Shown here: in pieces, positions 33,826 through 43,272 of the stretch
How the letters are laid out: each line of letters opens with the position of its first letter
Position numbering within the stretch: position 1 is the first letter of the stretch
Assembly: GCF_000301075.1 (NCBI RefSeq)
Contig: NZ_JH932293.1
Coordinates: forward strand, 1,101,755-1,165,754
DNA from: Bergeyella zoohelcum ATCC 43767
Lineage (GTDB): Bacteria > Bacteroidota > Bacteroidia > Flavobacteriales > Weeksellaceae
Reading direction: 5' to 3'
Length of the DNA: 64,000 nucleotides
The notes under the pieces: generated by a model
Seen by the model: the letters and a program-made list of their open reading frames with translations, nothing else
The model's database searches: none
Told to the model about the DNA's origin: nothing
Translations under genes and position numbers: made by a program

Positions 33826-34698
33826 CTAAATCTTTTTCATTTCTTCTTTGATTTTCTCTTTGAGCCCCTCACTGGCACTTACTAATGGAAGACGAACGAT
33901 GTTTTTGGTAATTCCCATTTCCGCGAGTACTTGTTTGATGCCGCATGGATTTCCTTCCGCAAAGATAAGTCGAGTGATTTCTACCAATTGATTATGTATT
34001 TGGTATGCCTCTTTTACTTTCCCTTCAAAAGCAAGGTTTACCATGGTAGAAAATGCTTTAGGATAAGCCTGTGCAATTACTGAGATTACACCATCTCCTC
34101 CCGCAAGGGTTACAGGAAGTGTGTACTCATCATCACCAGAGAAAAGCTGGAAACCATCTTTTTTCTTTCTTAGAATGTCAAAATATTGCGTGATATTAGG
34201 TGATGCTTCCTTAATGGCGAAGATATTTGGGAAATCATTGGCAATTCTGAGCGTAGTTTCTGCCGATACATTTTGTCCTGTTCTAGATGGTACATTGTAG
34301 AGGATGATGTTTTTTCCAGTTTGGGCGAGCATTTTATAGTGCTGATATATGCCTTCTTGGTTAGGCTTATTGTAGTAAGGAGAAACTGAAAGTATCGCTT
34401 CAAAGTGGCTAAGGTCAGTATTTTCTATTTGATTTTTCACAGCCAGAGTATCATTTCCTCCTATTCCTAGTACCAATGGCAGTCTGCCGTTATTTACTTG
34501 GAGAATATGTTGTATCACTTTATTTCTTTCCTCGGTGGTAAGGGTAGCAGCCTCTGCGGTAGTCCCCATTACGATGAAAAATTGTGTACCACCTGAAATA
34601 TTGTGCTCTATAAGAGCAGTAAGAGCATCGTAATCTACAGAAAAATCTTCTTTAAATGGTGTGATGAGGGCTACACCTACGCCTTTGAGCTGTTGCAT
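33826..34698 (-). CDS. dapA: 4-hydroxy-tetrahydrodipicolinate synthase
   Basis: This 290-residue enzyme condenses aspartate semialdehyde with pyruvate on the way to diaminopimelate and lysine. It shows GVGVALITPFKEDFSVDYDAL at the start, MGTTAEAATLTTEER (usual GTTGE; here TAEA), the Tyr of ILYNVPSRTGQN and the Schiff-base Lys of FAIKEASPNI near residue 160. Family length is normal. It is transcribed alone from a TATCTTTG box at 34715-34722. The aspartokinase of the same pathway is at 15791-17044, unlinked. Confidence 0.93.
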   Translation of the reverse strand: MQQLKGVGVALITPFKEDFSVDYDALTALIEHNISGGTQFFIVMGTTAEAATLTTEERNKVIQHILQVNNGRLPLVLGIGGNDTLAVKNQIENTDLSHFEAILSVSPYYNKPNQEGIYQHYKMLAQTGKNIILYNVPSRTGQNVSAETTLRIANDFPNIFAIKEASPNITQYFDILRKKKDGFQLFSGDDEYTLPVTLAGGDGVISVIAQAYPKAFSTMVNLAFEGKVKEAYQIHNQLVEITRLIFAEGNPCGIKQVLAEMGITKNIVRLPLVSASEGLKEKIKEEMKKI

Positions 34699-34714
34699 AA
34701 CGAAAAAATTTACC

Positions 34715-34722
34715 CAAAGATA
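34715..34722 (-). promoter_or_regulatory. promoter box for dapA
   Basis: TATCTTTG on the minus strand, 16 bp before the ATG. Confidence 0.55.
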
Positions 34723-34801
34723 AAGAATGTTTTTGGAAAAAATCTAAAATAAACCTCAATTTTTTATGTGTATGAAAGGATATGTACCATATTTATTTTT
34801 C

Positions 34802-34840
34802 AAAAAAAACTACTTCCAAAATATGAAAGTAGTTTTCTTT
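34802..34840 (-). terminator. terminator of porV
   Basis: AAAACTACTT pairs with AAGTAGTTTT. The minus strand continues with a long T run. It lies 26 bp past the porV stop. Confidence 0.8.
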
Positions 34841-34865
34841 TATTTTTAAGATGAACGAGGAAAAT

Positions 34866-36035
34866 CTAGTAATCATTTGCATTAATAGATTCTTCACCGA
34901 TATTCCAAGTAAGCCCAAAACGAAGTGTATTGTCTAGTGCAGAATTCAGTTTAGAAGTATTGATCAAATAAGAGACATCTAAACTAAAGGCGTTGTATTT
35001 AAAACCTACCCCTGCAGTAGCAAACTGTCTTGCTCCTTGTATTTCGCTTTCGTGGAAATAACCGCCACGCACGAAGAAAGAGTTATCATAAGCATATTCC
35101 ACTGCACCAGAGAACATGATACTTTTAGGATTTTTAAATGATTTGGTAACTCCTTCCATTACTCCTACATTGGGTACTTCATAGACAGGTCTTTGGGTAA
35201 GTGGGTCTATTTTTACAAATTCGGAACCTGGAACGAGGATTTTAGAAGCCTCACCAGAGATGCTGAGTCGGCTGTCATTATCTAAGAACATATCATAGCT
35301 AGCTCCTAATCTTGCCATGGTAGGAAGATAGCTTCTAGAGGCATCATCACCAGTGTAGTCTAATTTAGGACCTAGATTTTGGATGGCCAAACCAGCGTTC
35401 ACTCTATTGTCCATACCTCCTACTCCTGAAAATCTAGGAGAAGAGTAGTACGAAGAAATATCTACGGAGAATGAATTGGCGGCTTTCAGTGTGGTGTCTG
35501 TATTAAATCCTCCAGCGAGGTCAGAGCGGATAAACCTACCTGTTACTGCCATGGAAAAGGCATCTGCTAGACGAAGTGCGTAGGCCACATCTATTGCTAA
35601 TTCATTAGGTTTGGCAGTTCCTTCTTTAGCAATTACATTATTGTCTACTAAACGCGTAAGCTCTACAGAACCTAAATTAAAGTAATATAAGGAAGCAGAA
35701 ATAGTAGAACGCTCATCTTGTCCTAGAAATTTATAATAGGAAGCGTAGAGTAAGAAAGTATTATTAGTAAGTTTTCCCATGTATGGAGTATAGTTTACCC
35801 CTAGTCCAGATGTATTTCTAGCGAAAGGATATTTTGCAGCATTCCAAAACTGTGAATATACATCAGCAGAAGTAGCTACCCCTTGGTCTCCCATACCTGC
35901 TGCACGAGCATCTGGTGCTATTCTTAGGAAAGGAGCACCCGTAAGCACAGGTCTTATTTTGCTAAGGTCCTGAGCAGTGGCATAAAAACTAGTGCCAATG
36001 CTTAATGCAATAAGTGATTTTTTTAATAATGCCAT
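34866..36035 (-). CDS. porV: type IX secretion outer membrane protein PorV (LptO)
   Basis: PorV is a FadL-like barrel that shuttles T9SS cargo to the PorU sortase. This 389-residue copy has a signal peptide (MALLKKSLIALSIGTSFYATAQ), then the PorV-type start LRIAPDARAAGMGDQGVATSADVYSQFWNAAKYPF. This is followed by many alternating strands ending with LRFGLTWNIGEES. Length fits the family. It is directly downstream of porU on the same strand, in the order porU-porV, with gldJ divergent from porU, as in other Flavobacteriia. A TATATTTG box at 36055-36062 suggests its own promoter. Confidence 0.93.
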   Translation of the reverse strand: MALLKKSLIALSIGTSFYATAQDLSKIRPVLTGAPFLRIAPDARAAGMGDQGVATSADVYSQFWNAAKYPFARNTSGLGVNYTPYMGKLTNNTFLLYASYYKFLGQDERSTISASLYYFNLGSVELTRLVDNNVIAKEGTAKPNELAIDVAYALRLADAFSMAVTGRFIRSDLAGGFNTDTTLKAANSFSVDISSYYSSPRFSGVGGMDNRVNAGLAIQNLGPKLDYTGDDASRSYLPTMARLGASYDMFLDNDSRLSISGEASKILVPGSEFVKIDPLTQRPVYEVPNVGVMEGVTKSFKNPKSIMFSGAVEYAYDNSFFVRGGYFHESEIQGARQFATAGVGFKYNAFSLDVSYLINTSKLNSALDNTLRFGLTWNIGEESINANDY

Positions 36036-36054
36036 AGATTATTATTTGAAGTCT

Positions 36055-36062
36055 CAAATATA
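36055..36062 (-). promoter_or_regulatory. promoter box for porV
   Basis: TATATTTG on the minus strand, 19 bp before the ATG. Confidence 0.5.
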
Positions 36063-36190
36063 TAAAAAAACTTATAAACTGTTCGTGTTTTCCAAAAATA
36101 TTTTAACCCGACGCCCGATGCTTACCTTGCAATGTTTTAAAAAGTGGCTGACGGTGTGGCGTATAACGAGTGGCTTCTCTCGACTAACTA

Positions 36191-36232
36191 ATATCTAATC
36201 TCTAACTTCCAATCTCTAACCTCTAATGTCTA
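36191..36232 (+). repeat. degenerate TCTAATCTCTAACTTC repeat cluster
   Basis: Three related units (ATCTAATCTCTAACTTCC, AATCTCTAACC, TCTAATGTCTAA) lie in the porU-porV gap. They resemble the 23-bp repeats at 19069-19091 and 19168-19190. The adjacent bases 36108-36178 are unusually GC-rich for a gap in this genome. Confidence 0.55.
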
Positions 36233-36249
36233 AAATCATTGTACAAATT

Positions 36250-39200
36250 CTATTTTAGTATTACCATTTTTTCTACAGCGGTAGCACTGCCTTTGCATTT
36301 TTCTTGGTTTTGGCTACGAACAAATACCTTGTACACATAAGTCCCTTTACCTACCAGCTGTCCATAGTCATCTCTGCCATCCCATGCTATGGCTTGTTTA
36401 GGCGTTCTGTATCCTTGTAAGAAAGGTTCTGAAACTACAGTTTGAGAGATGGTTTTTACCAGTTTTCCGGTGATGGTATAGATTTGTGCATTTACATCTA
36501 GGATATCGTCACAATTGTGCTCAAAATGGATATAGGTTTTATCAGTAAAAGGATTAGGCCAATTCAGCAGTCGGTTGATGACTAAGTTTTCTTGTTTTTC
36601 ATCTCTTACGGTAAAAGTAAGCGTTTCGGTGGTTGAGTTGTTATTAATATCCCAAATTTTAAAGGTAAGTGTATGCTCACCAGTGCTTAGATTTTTGAAA
36701 GGATACACTACGGTTCCCTTTTGGTAATCTTTGAGGTCCAGAAAGGTACAGCCTGCACCGTCTCCCGAGGTGTAGAAGTCATTCAGCACAGTGGTATTGA
36801 TAATCTTTCCATCCAGATAGGTAACGATGTCATGGCCTACTCCTGCTCCTGTGGAGTTAATCCCTGTATCATCTGTAACACAAGCGATGAGTGTAGGGTC
36901 GGTATTGGTAATTCCTCCATTGGCAAAATGAATATTGTTCATATAGAGTTTTACTTTTGGAGGTTCGTTATCATTGAGTCCGTCAGGGTTAATACCACCG
37001 ATGATGTATGGCATATTTTTCATTACATCGTATTCTCCATTGTCTGCATAGGCAAGGATTCTCCCCATTCCTAAGGTGTAATTGATGTCATTGGGCATAT
37101 AAAATTCGGCTGTAAAAACGCCATTCACTACCTTTCCTACAGCTTTTACTATAGGGGTACCTTCTTCTTCATAACGAATAGTGGGGTTCATACAGCCGCT
37201 ATTATCATTATTGCGGGTAGATTTTGTAATTTTTTTATCGTAAATATAGACTTGTGCTTTACCATTGAAATTGGGATTTACAGTGCCATTGGCATTCATT
37301 ACTCTTCCAGTAATTTTGACAAAATCTAATGCTCTTAGCTGTCCCGCTACAGGAGATTCTATATTGTCTATTTCTAAAAGTTTTTTAGGGCGATTCAGCT
37401 TCATGGCAGGGTCTCCCAGGAAGTTTACTTTGAGGTGATTGTAATTAGGGCCTTGTCTTTTTTTGGCTTCTAGGTGAGCAAAACCTAATTCTCTGAAATC
37501 ATCATTTTCTATTCGGGTGATTTCTTCGGTGAAAGGTCTGGTGAAATTAATTCCATAGATGACATCAATGGCTCTACTAGAAGTAATCATGCTGGCTGCT
37601 CCTCCTGACTTGAGTTTAATGAGCTGCTCACCCGCAGAGTTGGTATTAGGTTCATCCCAAAGGGAAAATTCGCAAGTGATGGTAGAAACCAGTGGAAATC
37701 TAGAAAAGAGGCTGTTATAGTTGTTGATATTTTGAATTTCGTTAGAGGTAAAAATTCGTTCTTGTGCCCATCCATTGATTCCTCCATGACCGAAATAAAA
37801 CTGGTACAAGCTATTATTAAATCCTGTATTGAGCGTTTGGGTAATTTCGGGATAACGCTGTCCTCCTGCGGTATTAATTTGCGGATAAGCATCCATATAC
37901 AATTTACGGATATTGTATTCAGGTTTGTCAGTATTAGGAGCTTCAAATACGCCCGTGAGGGTATTTTCTACATAATTATGGAAGGCGTTTCCTAAATCAC
38001 AATCATCATCTACGGTAAAATCCATTCGGGTTCTCCAAATTCCGAAAGGAGTAGACTGATTAGGAAGTGCATTATAATATGCTAAGGTTTTATCTACTAA
38101 TAATTTAGCCTCAGATATATTAGCGGCGGGAAGTCTCCCAATGGGGATGTCAGGAAGCATATTTCCGATGAGGGAAGAGTTTTGGGGTTTTGTCATTACG
38201 ATATAATCATCACTAACGAAAGAAGAGGATACATTGGCACTTTGCTCACTTTGATAGCTGAGAACGAGATTGGTATTATTGGGGATTCTGTTTTTAAAAT
38301 CATAGGAAGTATCCCCTAGTAGTAATACATTTTTTAGAGTACCTGCGGGGGTATTAAGTTTAGTAATGAAGTCTCTGAGTGCGGTAAGGTCTTGGCTTCC
38401 ACTGCTAAATTCATTATAGATTTTATGAAGCTCTACTATTTCTACCTGATAATTATTTTTCGTTCTATGATAATCCGCTAATCTTTGGGCTTCGGCAAGA
38501 AACTGAGTAGGAGTGATGATGAGGTATTCTACTCCGGAGAGTGCAGAAAGGTTTTGATTATCAATTTTTCCTACAAAGGAAGGGGTGTAGGCGGCATCAT
38601 TTCTAAAGGCTACAAATTCATTATTAAAATTTTGATTATTGGCTATATACCCGAAATTAAAAGTATTTCCTGATGCCTTATTTACCTTTCTTGTCGCATT
38701 GGTAATATCGGTAACATCCCATATTTGCTCTAAACCAGAGGCATTGGCTACCGAAAAACCATAGAGCGTCCCCGTGCCGCTATCGATATTAAAATCTCTG
38801 AAATTCATTTGGCTGCCATTGAAAGACAAGTTTTCTTTGTATTGGGCCTCTACATAATCTAGATAGAAAACACCATTAGGATTGGCACTGATATTGGGGG
38901 TCAGTTGGAAAGAAATTTGATTGCCTTGTTGGTTTACCACTGTACCTGCGTATTCCATGGGGAAAAAACCGGTGGCGTTAGAAGGGATATTAAAGGTAGA
39001 GTTATTTTGGGCGTTGATACTCATATTGAGTTGGTTACCATTAGAGCCATAACCGATGACTTTAGCTTTGTACCGAATGACATCTGTAGGCTGAATGGCA
39101 GAATGAGTATGGAGAGTAATATTTTTTTCGTTGTAGAAAGATTGATTTTCTACCCATATTCGTCCTAATCCTACGAGGTTTTTCTCGTCGTTATTGATGA

Positions 39201-40131
39201 ATTGGTAAGCATCGTATCGGGTAATCAGTTCGTTGGGGAGTTGGGCATCTTCATCGGTTACTCTTTTACCAGGGCCTATATCAAAATTAATGAAGTAGTA
39301 AGCCGCATCTTCGTAGATGTTTTTCAGATGGTTACTTCTATCCGTTCGGGTTTCTACTCTTTTGTAGCCATTTCCGTTGGTATTGTTGTATAAATTATAG
39401 CCATCAGGACCTTGAGCATAGAAGAGTGCGTAGTCTCCATCATTCCATACTCCATCTTCTTCACCGATGACTTGGATGGCATTTTCTTGGAGTGCCGAAT
39501 ATCGGGTGTCTAAATTATATTCTGGAAGCATGATACCTCCGTTTCCATAGATTCGGAAATTTCGTGGGTTAATAGAGGAAGGGGAGATGCCATTGGCTTG
39601 CAGGAAATCTTTGGTGATTTTAAAAATTCCTGATTTATCTACCTTTATCTTGTAGAAGTTTCCAGAAGCCAAAGGGTTTTCTGTAGTACCTGTTCTTTGG
39701 AAGTTTTTATTTGCTATATCTGTATTTCTTATAGTAAAAGAACGAAGCCGATAGGCTTGTTTGCCATCGTATTTGAGCGTAGCAATTTTAATTTGGGCCA
39801 TTCTTTGTCCCTCTTTATTGATACTGTAATGAATATCAAAAATCTCATGCTTCGGGAGTAGCGTTTCGGTAAGATGAAAAAGTTCTTTAGATGAAATTTT
39901 TTCCCATTTTGGTTGCTCTATTCTTATGTCATGTCCATTGGCAGGAAGGGTATGGTTATAGAAAACCACATGGTCTGCTAGTTCTAGTCCTTTGTTATCA
40001 AAAGAAGGAACGGTAACTTTCTCTATACCATAGTCTATAGTGGTAAAATTATTCCAATTTAAAGTAATTTCCTGAGCGGATACGAATAGCGAACCCGCTA
40101 TAACGGATAGGATGCCAATTGTTTTTTTCAT
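36250..40131 (-). CDS. porU: type IX secretion C-terminal signal peptidase PorU
   Basis: PorU is the surface C25-type cysteine peptidase (sortase) that removes T9SS C-terminal signals and attaches cargo to lipopolysaccharide. This 1293-residue protein has a signal peptide (MKKTIGILSVIAGSLFVSAQ). The catalytic His is in YQFYFGHGGINGWAQERIF (about residue 785) and the catalytic Cys in VSTITCEFSLWDEP (about residue 822). It ends with a FlgD-like/CTD module (WDGRDDYGQLVGKGTYVYKVFV) typical of PorU. Length is normal. It diverges from gldJ and is followed by porV. Confidence 0.94.
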   Translation of the reverse strand: MKKTIGILSVIAGSLFVSAQEITLNWNNFTTIDYGIEKVTVPSFDNKGLELADHVVFYNHTLPANGHDIRIEQPKWEKISSKELFHLTETLLPKHEIFDIHYSINKEGQRMAQIKIATLKYDGKQAYRLRSFTIRNTDIANKNFQRTGTTENPLASGNFYKIKVDKSGIFKITKDFLQANGISPSSINPRNFRIYGNGGIMLPEYNLDTRYSALQENAIQVIGEEDGVWNDGDYALFYAQGPDGYNLYNNTNGNGYKRVETRTDRSNHLKNIYEDAAYYFINFDIGPGKRVTDEDAQLPNELITRYDAYQFINNDEKNLVGLGRIWVENQSFYNEKNITLHTHSAIQPTDVIRYKAKVIGYGSNGNQLNMSINAQNNSTFNIPSNATGFFPMEYAGTVVNQQGNQISFQLTPNISANPNGVFYLDYVEAQYKENLSFNGSQMNFRDFNIDSGTGTLYGFSVANASGLEQIWDVTDITNATRKVNKASGNTFNFGYIANNQNFNNEFVAFRNDAAYTPSFVGKIDNQNLSALSGVEYLIITPTQFLAEAQRLADYHRTKNNYQVEIVELHKIYNEFSSGSQDLTALRDFITKLNTPAGTLKNVLLLGDTSYDFKNRIPNNTNLVLSYQSEQSANVSSSFVSDDYIVMTKPQNSSLIGNMLPDIPIGRLPAANISEAKLLVDKTLAYYNALPNQSTPFGIWRTRMDFTVDDDCDLGNAFHNYVENTLTGVFEAPNTDKPEYNIRKLYMDAYPQINTAGGQRYPEITQTLNTGFNNSLYQFYFGHGGINGWAQERIFTSNEIQNINNYNSLFSRFPLVSTITCEFSLWDEPNTNSAGEQLIKLKSGGAASMITSSRAIDVIYGINFTRPFTEEITRIENDDFRELGFAHLEAKKRQGPNYNHLKVNFLGDPAMKLNRPKKLLEIDNIESPVAGQLRALDFVKITGRVMNANGTVNPNFNGKAQVYIYDKKITKSTRNNDNSGCMNPTIRYEEEGTPIVKAVGKVVNGVFTAEFYMPNDINYTLGMGRILAYADNGEYDVMKNMPYIIGGINPDGLNDNEPPKVKLYMNNIHFANGGITNTDPTLIACVTDDTGINSTGAGVGHDIVTYLDGKIINTTVLNDFYTSGDGAGCTFLDLKDYQKGTVVYPFKNLSTGEHTLTFKIWDINNNSTTETLTFTVRDEKQENLVINRLLNWPNPFTDKTYIHFEHNCDDILDVNAQIYTITGKLVKTISQTVVSEPFLQGYRTPKQAIAWDGRDDYGQLVGKGTYVYKVFVRSQNQEKCKGSATAVEKMVILK

Positions 40132-40166
40132 AAAAAAATCATTACTTTTCCGAATACAAATTACGG

Positions 40167-40185
40167 CAAAAATATCTCAAAAATA
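40167..40185 (-). promoter_or_regulatory. two overlapping-range promoter boxes for porU
   Basis: TATTTTTG occurs twice on the minus strand, at 40167-40174 and 40178-40185, 36-54 bp before the porU ATG and inside the 161-bp divergent region shared with gldJ. Confidence 0.45.
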
Positions 40186-40292
40186 GAGTGCTTAATGAAA
40201 AAAAATGAAATTTGTAAAAAAAAATGTTCACATTATTTGATTATTTGAATAAAAAATTATTTCTTTGTAGCTAAGAAACAATTATAAGCACT

Positions 40293-41888
40293 ATGAAAAA
40301 ACTCAAGTTGTTTTCATTACTAGCCCTCGGTTCTACTTTGGCACTTACTAGCTGTGGAGGAAATAATGGTGGCGGTACCAAAAGTTTTGTGAGTAAAACT
40401 GGTTGGAAACCAAATGACTCTAGAGGTTGGTTCTTTACAGGGAAGTCTCAAAAAATGAAAGGGTGGCCAGGGATGGTCTATGTAGAGGGAGGTACCTTTA
40501 CAATGGGACAAGTGAAAGATGATGTCATGAAAGACTGGAATAATACACCAAGGCGTATGACGGTAAGTTCTTTCTTCATAGGAGAAACTGAAATTACCAA
40601 CTATGAGTATAGAGAGTATCTTACTTGGTTAAAGTATGTATTCCCACCTTCTGACCCTAATTTCCGTGAAATATATAACGGAGCATTGCCAGATACTCTA
40701 TTATGGGATAATAAACTGTCTAGAAATGATTTTTCTGAAACTTATTTCCGCTCTCCAGAGTTTGACTATTACCCAGTAGTAGGGGTAAGCTGGAGCCAAG
40801 CCAATAAATACTGTGAATGGCTTACGGATAGAGCAAATGAAAAAGCATTAATGGATGCAGGGGTTCTTACTAAAGATTTGTATAAAGATGAATCATTAAA
40901 TCTTGGTGGTGCATCTTTTAATTTGGATAAATTCCGTGCGAATGACCCAGAGATTCGTGCTTATATTAATGAAAGAAGAGAGCAGCAGCAAATGGGAATG
41001 AGAAATGCAAACCAAAGACTCATCGCTGCAAATAAATCTCCAGGTGCACCAATGGTACAAAAATTCAGACTTCCTACAGAAGCAGAATGGGAATTTGCAG
41101 CTCTCGGAATGTCTAAAGATAGAAATTATAATAACTATAAAGGAAAAAACCCATACACTAACAAGCTAAGAGCGAAGAGAGGTGGAAACCAAGGAATGTA
41201 CTTGCAAAACTTTAAGCAAGGAGCTGGAGACTATTCAGGTACAGCAGGATGGAAAAATGACGGTTCTGCATACACTTCTGATGTGAAAAAATACCCTGCC
41301 AATGACCTTGGAATTTATGGAATGTATGGAAATGTATCTGAATGGACGGCAGATGTTTACAGACCTATCATTGATACAGATTACTCAGACTTTAACTATT
41401 TCCGTGGAAATGCTCCTCAGCGTATCTTGAGAAATGGAGATGGTACCATGAAAAAGGTAGAAGCTGGTGATATTAAATATGATACTCTAGCAGACGGAAG
41501 ACTTCTTTATAGAAATTTACCAGGTCAGTTTGATAGAGAAACGGTAGCCAATTATAGTAACTTTAGAGATGGAGATAGACGCTCTTCACTGAACTATAGA
41601 TCAGGAGGAGAGGAAGCAGAAGATAAAGGATATAGTATGTATAATAGTCCAAGAAAAGAATTCTTTGTAGATGCAAGAGGTAGAGTGGTGATGCAAAAAG
41701 ACGAAACGAAGAGGTCTTCTGCTATATCTAACGAAATCCGAGTGGTGAAAGGTGGCTCTTGGCAAGATACCGCATATTGGCTAGACCCAGGACAAAGACG
41801 CTATAAAGGTCAAAATAATGGGTACAGATGGATTGGTTTCCGTGTGGCTCAGGATGCAAGAGATACTGGTAAGCGTACGAGAAGATAA
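40293..41888 (+). CDS. gldJ: gliding motility lipoprotein GldJ
   Basis: GldJ is an outer-membrane-associated lipoprotein needed for gliding and for stability of the T9SS component GldK. This 531-residue protein has a lipoprotein signal (ALGSTLALTSCGG, Cys near residue 21) and a formylglycine-generating-enzyme-like domain with VYVEGGTFTMGQ, FRLPTEAEWEFAALG, YGMYGNVSEWTADVY and WIGFRVAQD. The enzyme-like domain is structural in GldJ. It diverges from porU, the usual arrangement in the class, and ends in a terminator before murF. Confidence 0.94.
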   Translation: MKKLKLFSLLALGSTLALTSCGGNNGGGTKSFVSKTGWKPNDSRGWFFTGKSQKMKGWPGMVYVEGGTFTMGQVKDDVMKDWNNTPRRMTVSSFFIGETEITNYEYREYLTWLKYVFPPSDPNFREIYNGALPDTLLWDNKLSRNDFSETYFRSPEFDYYPVVGVSWSQANKYCEWLTDRANEKALMDAGVLTKDLYKDESLNLGGASFNLDKFRANDPEIRAYINERREQQQMGMRNANQRLIAANKSPGAPMVQKFRLPTEAEWEFAALGMSKDRNYNNYKGKNPYTNKLRAKRGGNQGMYLQNFKQGAGDYSGTAGWKNDGSAYTSDVKKYPANDLGIYGMYGNVSEWTADVYRPIIDTDYSDFNYFRGNAPQRILRNGDGTMKKVEAGDIKYDTLADGRLLYRNLPGQFDRETVANYSNFRDGDRRSSLNYRSGGEEAEDKGYSMYNSPRKEFFVDARGRVVMQKDETKRSSAISNEIRVVKGGSWQDTAYWLDPGQRRYKGQNNGYRWIGFRVAQDARDTGKRTRR

Positions 41889-41909
41889 TTTTGATAAAAA
41901 TAGCTTTTA

Positions 41910-41937
41910 TCCTTCCCTATTCGGGAAGGATTTTTTA
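41910..41937 (+). terminator. terminator of gldJ
   Basis: ATCCTTCCC pairs with GGGAAGGAT, followed by TTTTTT, directly before the murF promoter box. Confidence 0.85.
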
Positions 41938-41944
41938 TTTTTGA
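41937..41944 (+). promoter_or_regulatory. promoter box for murF
   Basis: TATTTTTG, 3 bp before the murF ATG. Transcription from it would give a leaderless or very short-leader mRNA. Confidence 0.4.
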
Positions 41945-41947
41945 AAA

Positions 41948-43237
41948 ATGATAACTTTGGATGAACTTTACGCACTTTATAAAAAGTCTTCTGCTGTAAC
42001 TATTGACAGTAGAAAAATTCAGGGAGGTGAGCTGTTTTTTGCCTTTTCGGGAGAAAATTTTAATGCAGCAACATTAGCACATGAAGCCGTGCAAAATGGT
42101 GCCTTAGCAGTTATTGTAGAAGATGAAAATTTTGCCGATGTACAGCAGAATATTTACTATGTTCCCTCTACACTTCAGACTTTACAAAACTTGGCGAAAT
42201 ACCACCGTCAGCAGCTCAGTATTCCCATCATAGCACTTACAGGGAGCAATGGAAAAACGACTACCAAAGAACTCATTCATGCGGTGTTATCTCAGAAATT
42301 TAATGTTCAATATACACTAGGGAATCTCAATAACCATATTGGGGTGCCACTTACTCTTCTTAGTATCAATGAGAAACATGAAATGGCCATCGTGGAAATG
42401 GGAGCCAATCATCAGCAAGAAATAGCATTACTATGTGAAATCGCTCAGCCTGATTATGGATATATTACTAATTTCGGGAAAGCCCATTTGGAGGGGTTTG
42501 GTGGCTTTGAAGGAGTAATTAAAGGCAAATCAGAAATGTATTCGTATCTCATGGCCCATCAGAAGACCATTTTGGTAAATGCTGAGGATGAAATTCAGGT
42601 GGAAAAAGCAAAAGGATATTCCCCAAAAATTTCTTTTGGTAATGAGTGGCTACATACGGTAAATTATGGCTTTGAGGAAATTGTTCAGGCACATAGAGTA
42701 GGTGTTCGTTACAAAAATAGGGATATATGGTCTCAGCTTACAGGGGTGTATAATTATACTAACCTTTGTGCCGCTGTTGCTCTAGGGCTCCATTTTGAGG
42801 TAGAATTAGAAAAAATCCAACAAGGAATTACCAATTATTTTCCTAGTAATATGCGTTCTCAGATAGAGAAAAGAGGAGCGTATAATATCGTAGTAGATAC
42901 TTATAATGCCAATCCGAGTTCTATGGAATTATCACTGAAAAATTTTAAAGATTTTGAAGGGTATAAAATTGCCATTCTCGGAGATATGCTAGAACTGGGA
43001 GAGGTAAGTCATGAGGAGCATAAGAAAATTTATCAATTCGCAAAAGGTTTAGGTATTGATGAAATTTATACCGTTGGAAAGTTTTTTATGGAAATTAATC
43101 ATGAAAAATCCTTTGAAAAAACACAAGAATTAGCACAATATCTGGCTACGAATCCATTATTACAAGGACATGTGTTACTGAAAGGTTCCCGAGGCATGAA
43201 GCTAGAACAGTTATTAGACGAAGTGAGAAAAGTGTAA
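41948..43237 (+). CDS. murF: UDP-N-acetylmuramoyl-tripeptide--D-alanyl-D-alanine ligase
   Basis: MurF adds D-Ala-D-Ala to the UDP-muramoyl tripeptide, the last cytoplasmic step in forming the peptidoglycan pentapeptide. At 429 residues it has the N-terminal substrate-binding domain (VTIDSRKIQGGELFFAF), the ATP loop LTGSNGKTTTKELI near residue 97, NHIGVPLTLL, AIVEMGANHQQEIALL and VVDTYNANPSSMELSL. Family length is normal. It stands alone between terminators, and no other mur or fts gene lies nearby. Confidence 0.94.
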   Translation: MITLDELYALYKKSSAVTIDSRKIQGGELFFAFSGENFNAATLAHEAVQNGALAVIVEDENFADVQQNIYYVPSTLQTLQNLAKYHRQQLSIPIIALTGSNGKTTTKELIHAVLSQKFNVQYTLGNLNNHIGVPLTLLSINEKHEMAIVEMGANHQQEIALLCEIAQPDYGYITNFGKAHLEGFGGFEGVIKGKSEMYSYLMAHQKTILVNAEDEIQVEKAKGYSPKISFGNEWLHTVNYGFEEIVQAHRVGVRYKNRDIWSQLTGVYNYTNLCAAVALGLHFEVELEKIQQGITNYFPSNMRSQIEKRGAYNIVVDTYNANPSSMELSLKNFKDFEGYKIAILGDMLELGEVSHEEHKKIYQFAKGLGIDEIYTVGKFFMEINHEKSFEKTQELAQYLATNPLLQGHVLLKGSRGMKLEQLLDEVRKV

Positions 43238-43239
43238 AA

Positions 43240-43272
43240 AAATGGTGGAAATTATTCCACCATTAGTTTTTT
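43240..43272. terminator. bidirectional terminator between murF and the lysozyme gene
   Basis: AATGGTGGAA pairs with TTCCACCATT, with T7 runs on both strands. The stem overlaps the 3' end of the convergent GH25 gene. Confidence 0.85.
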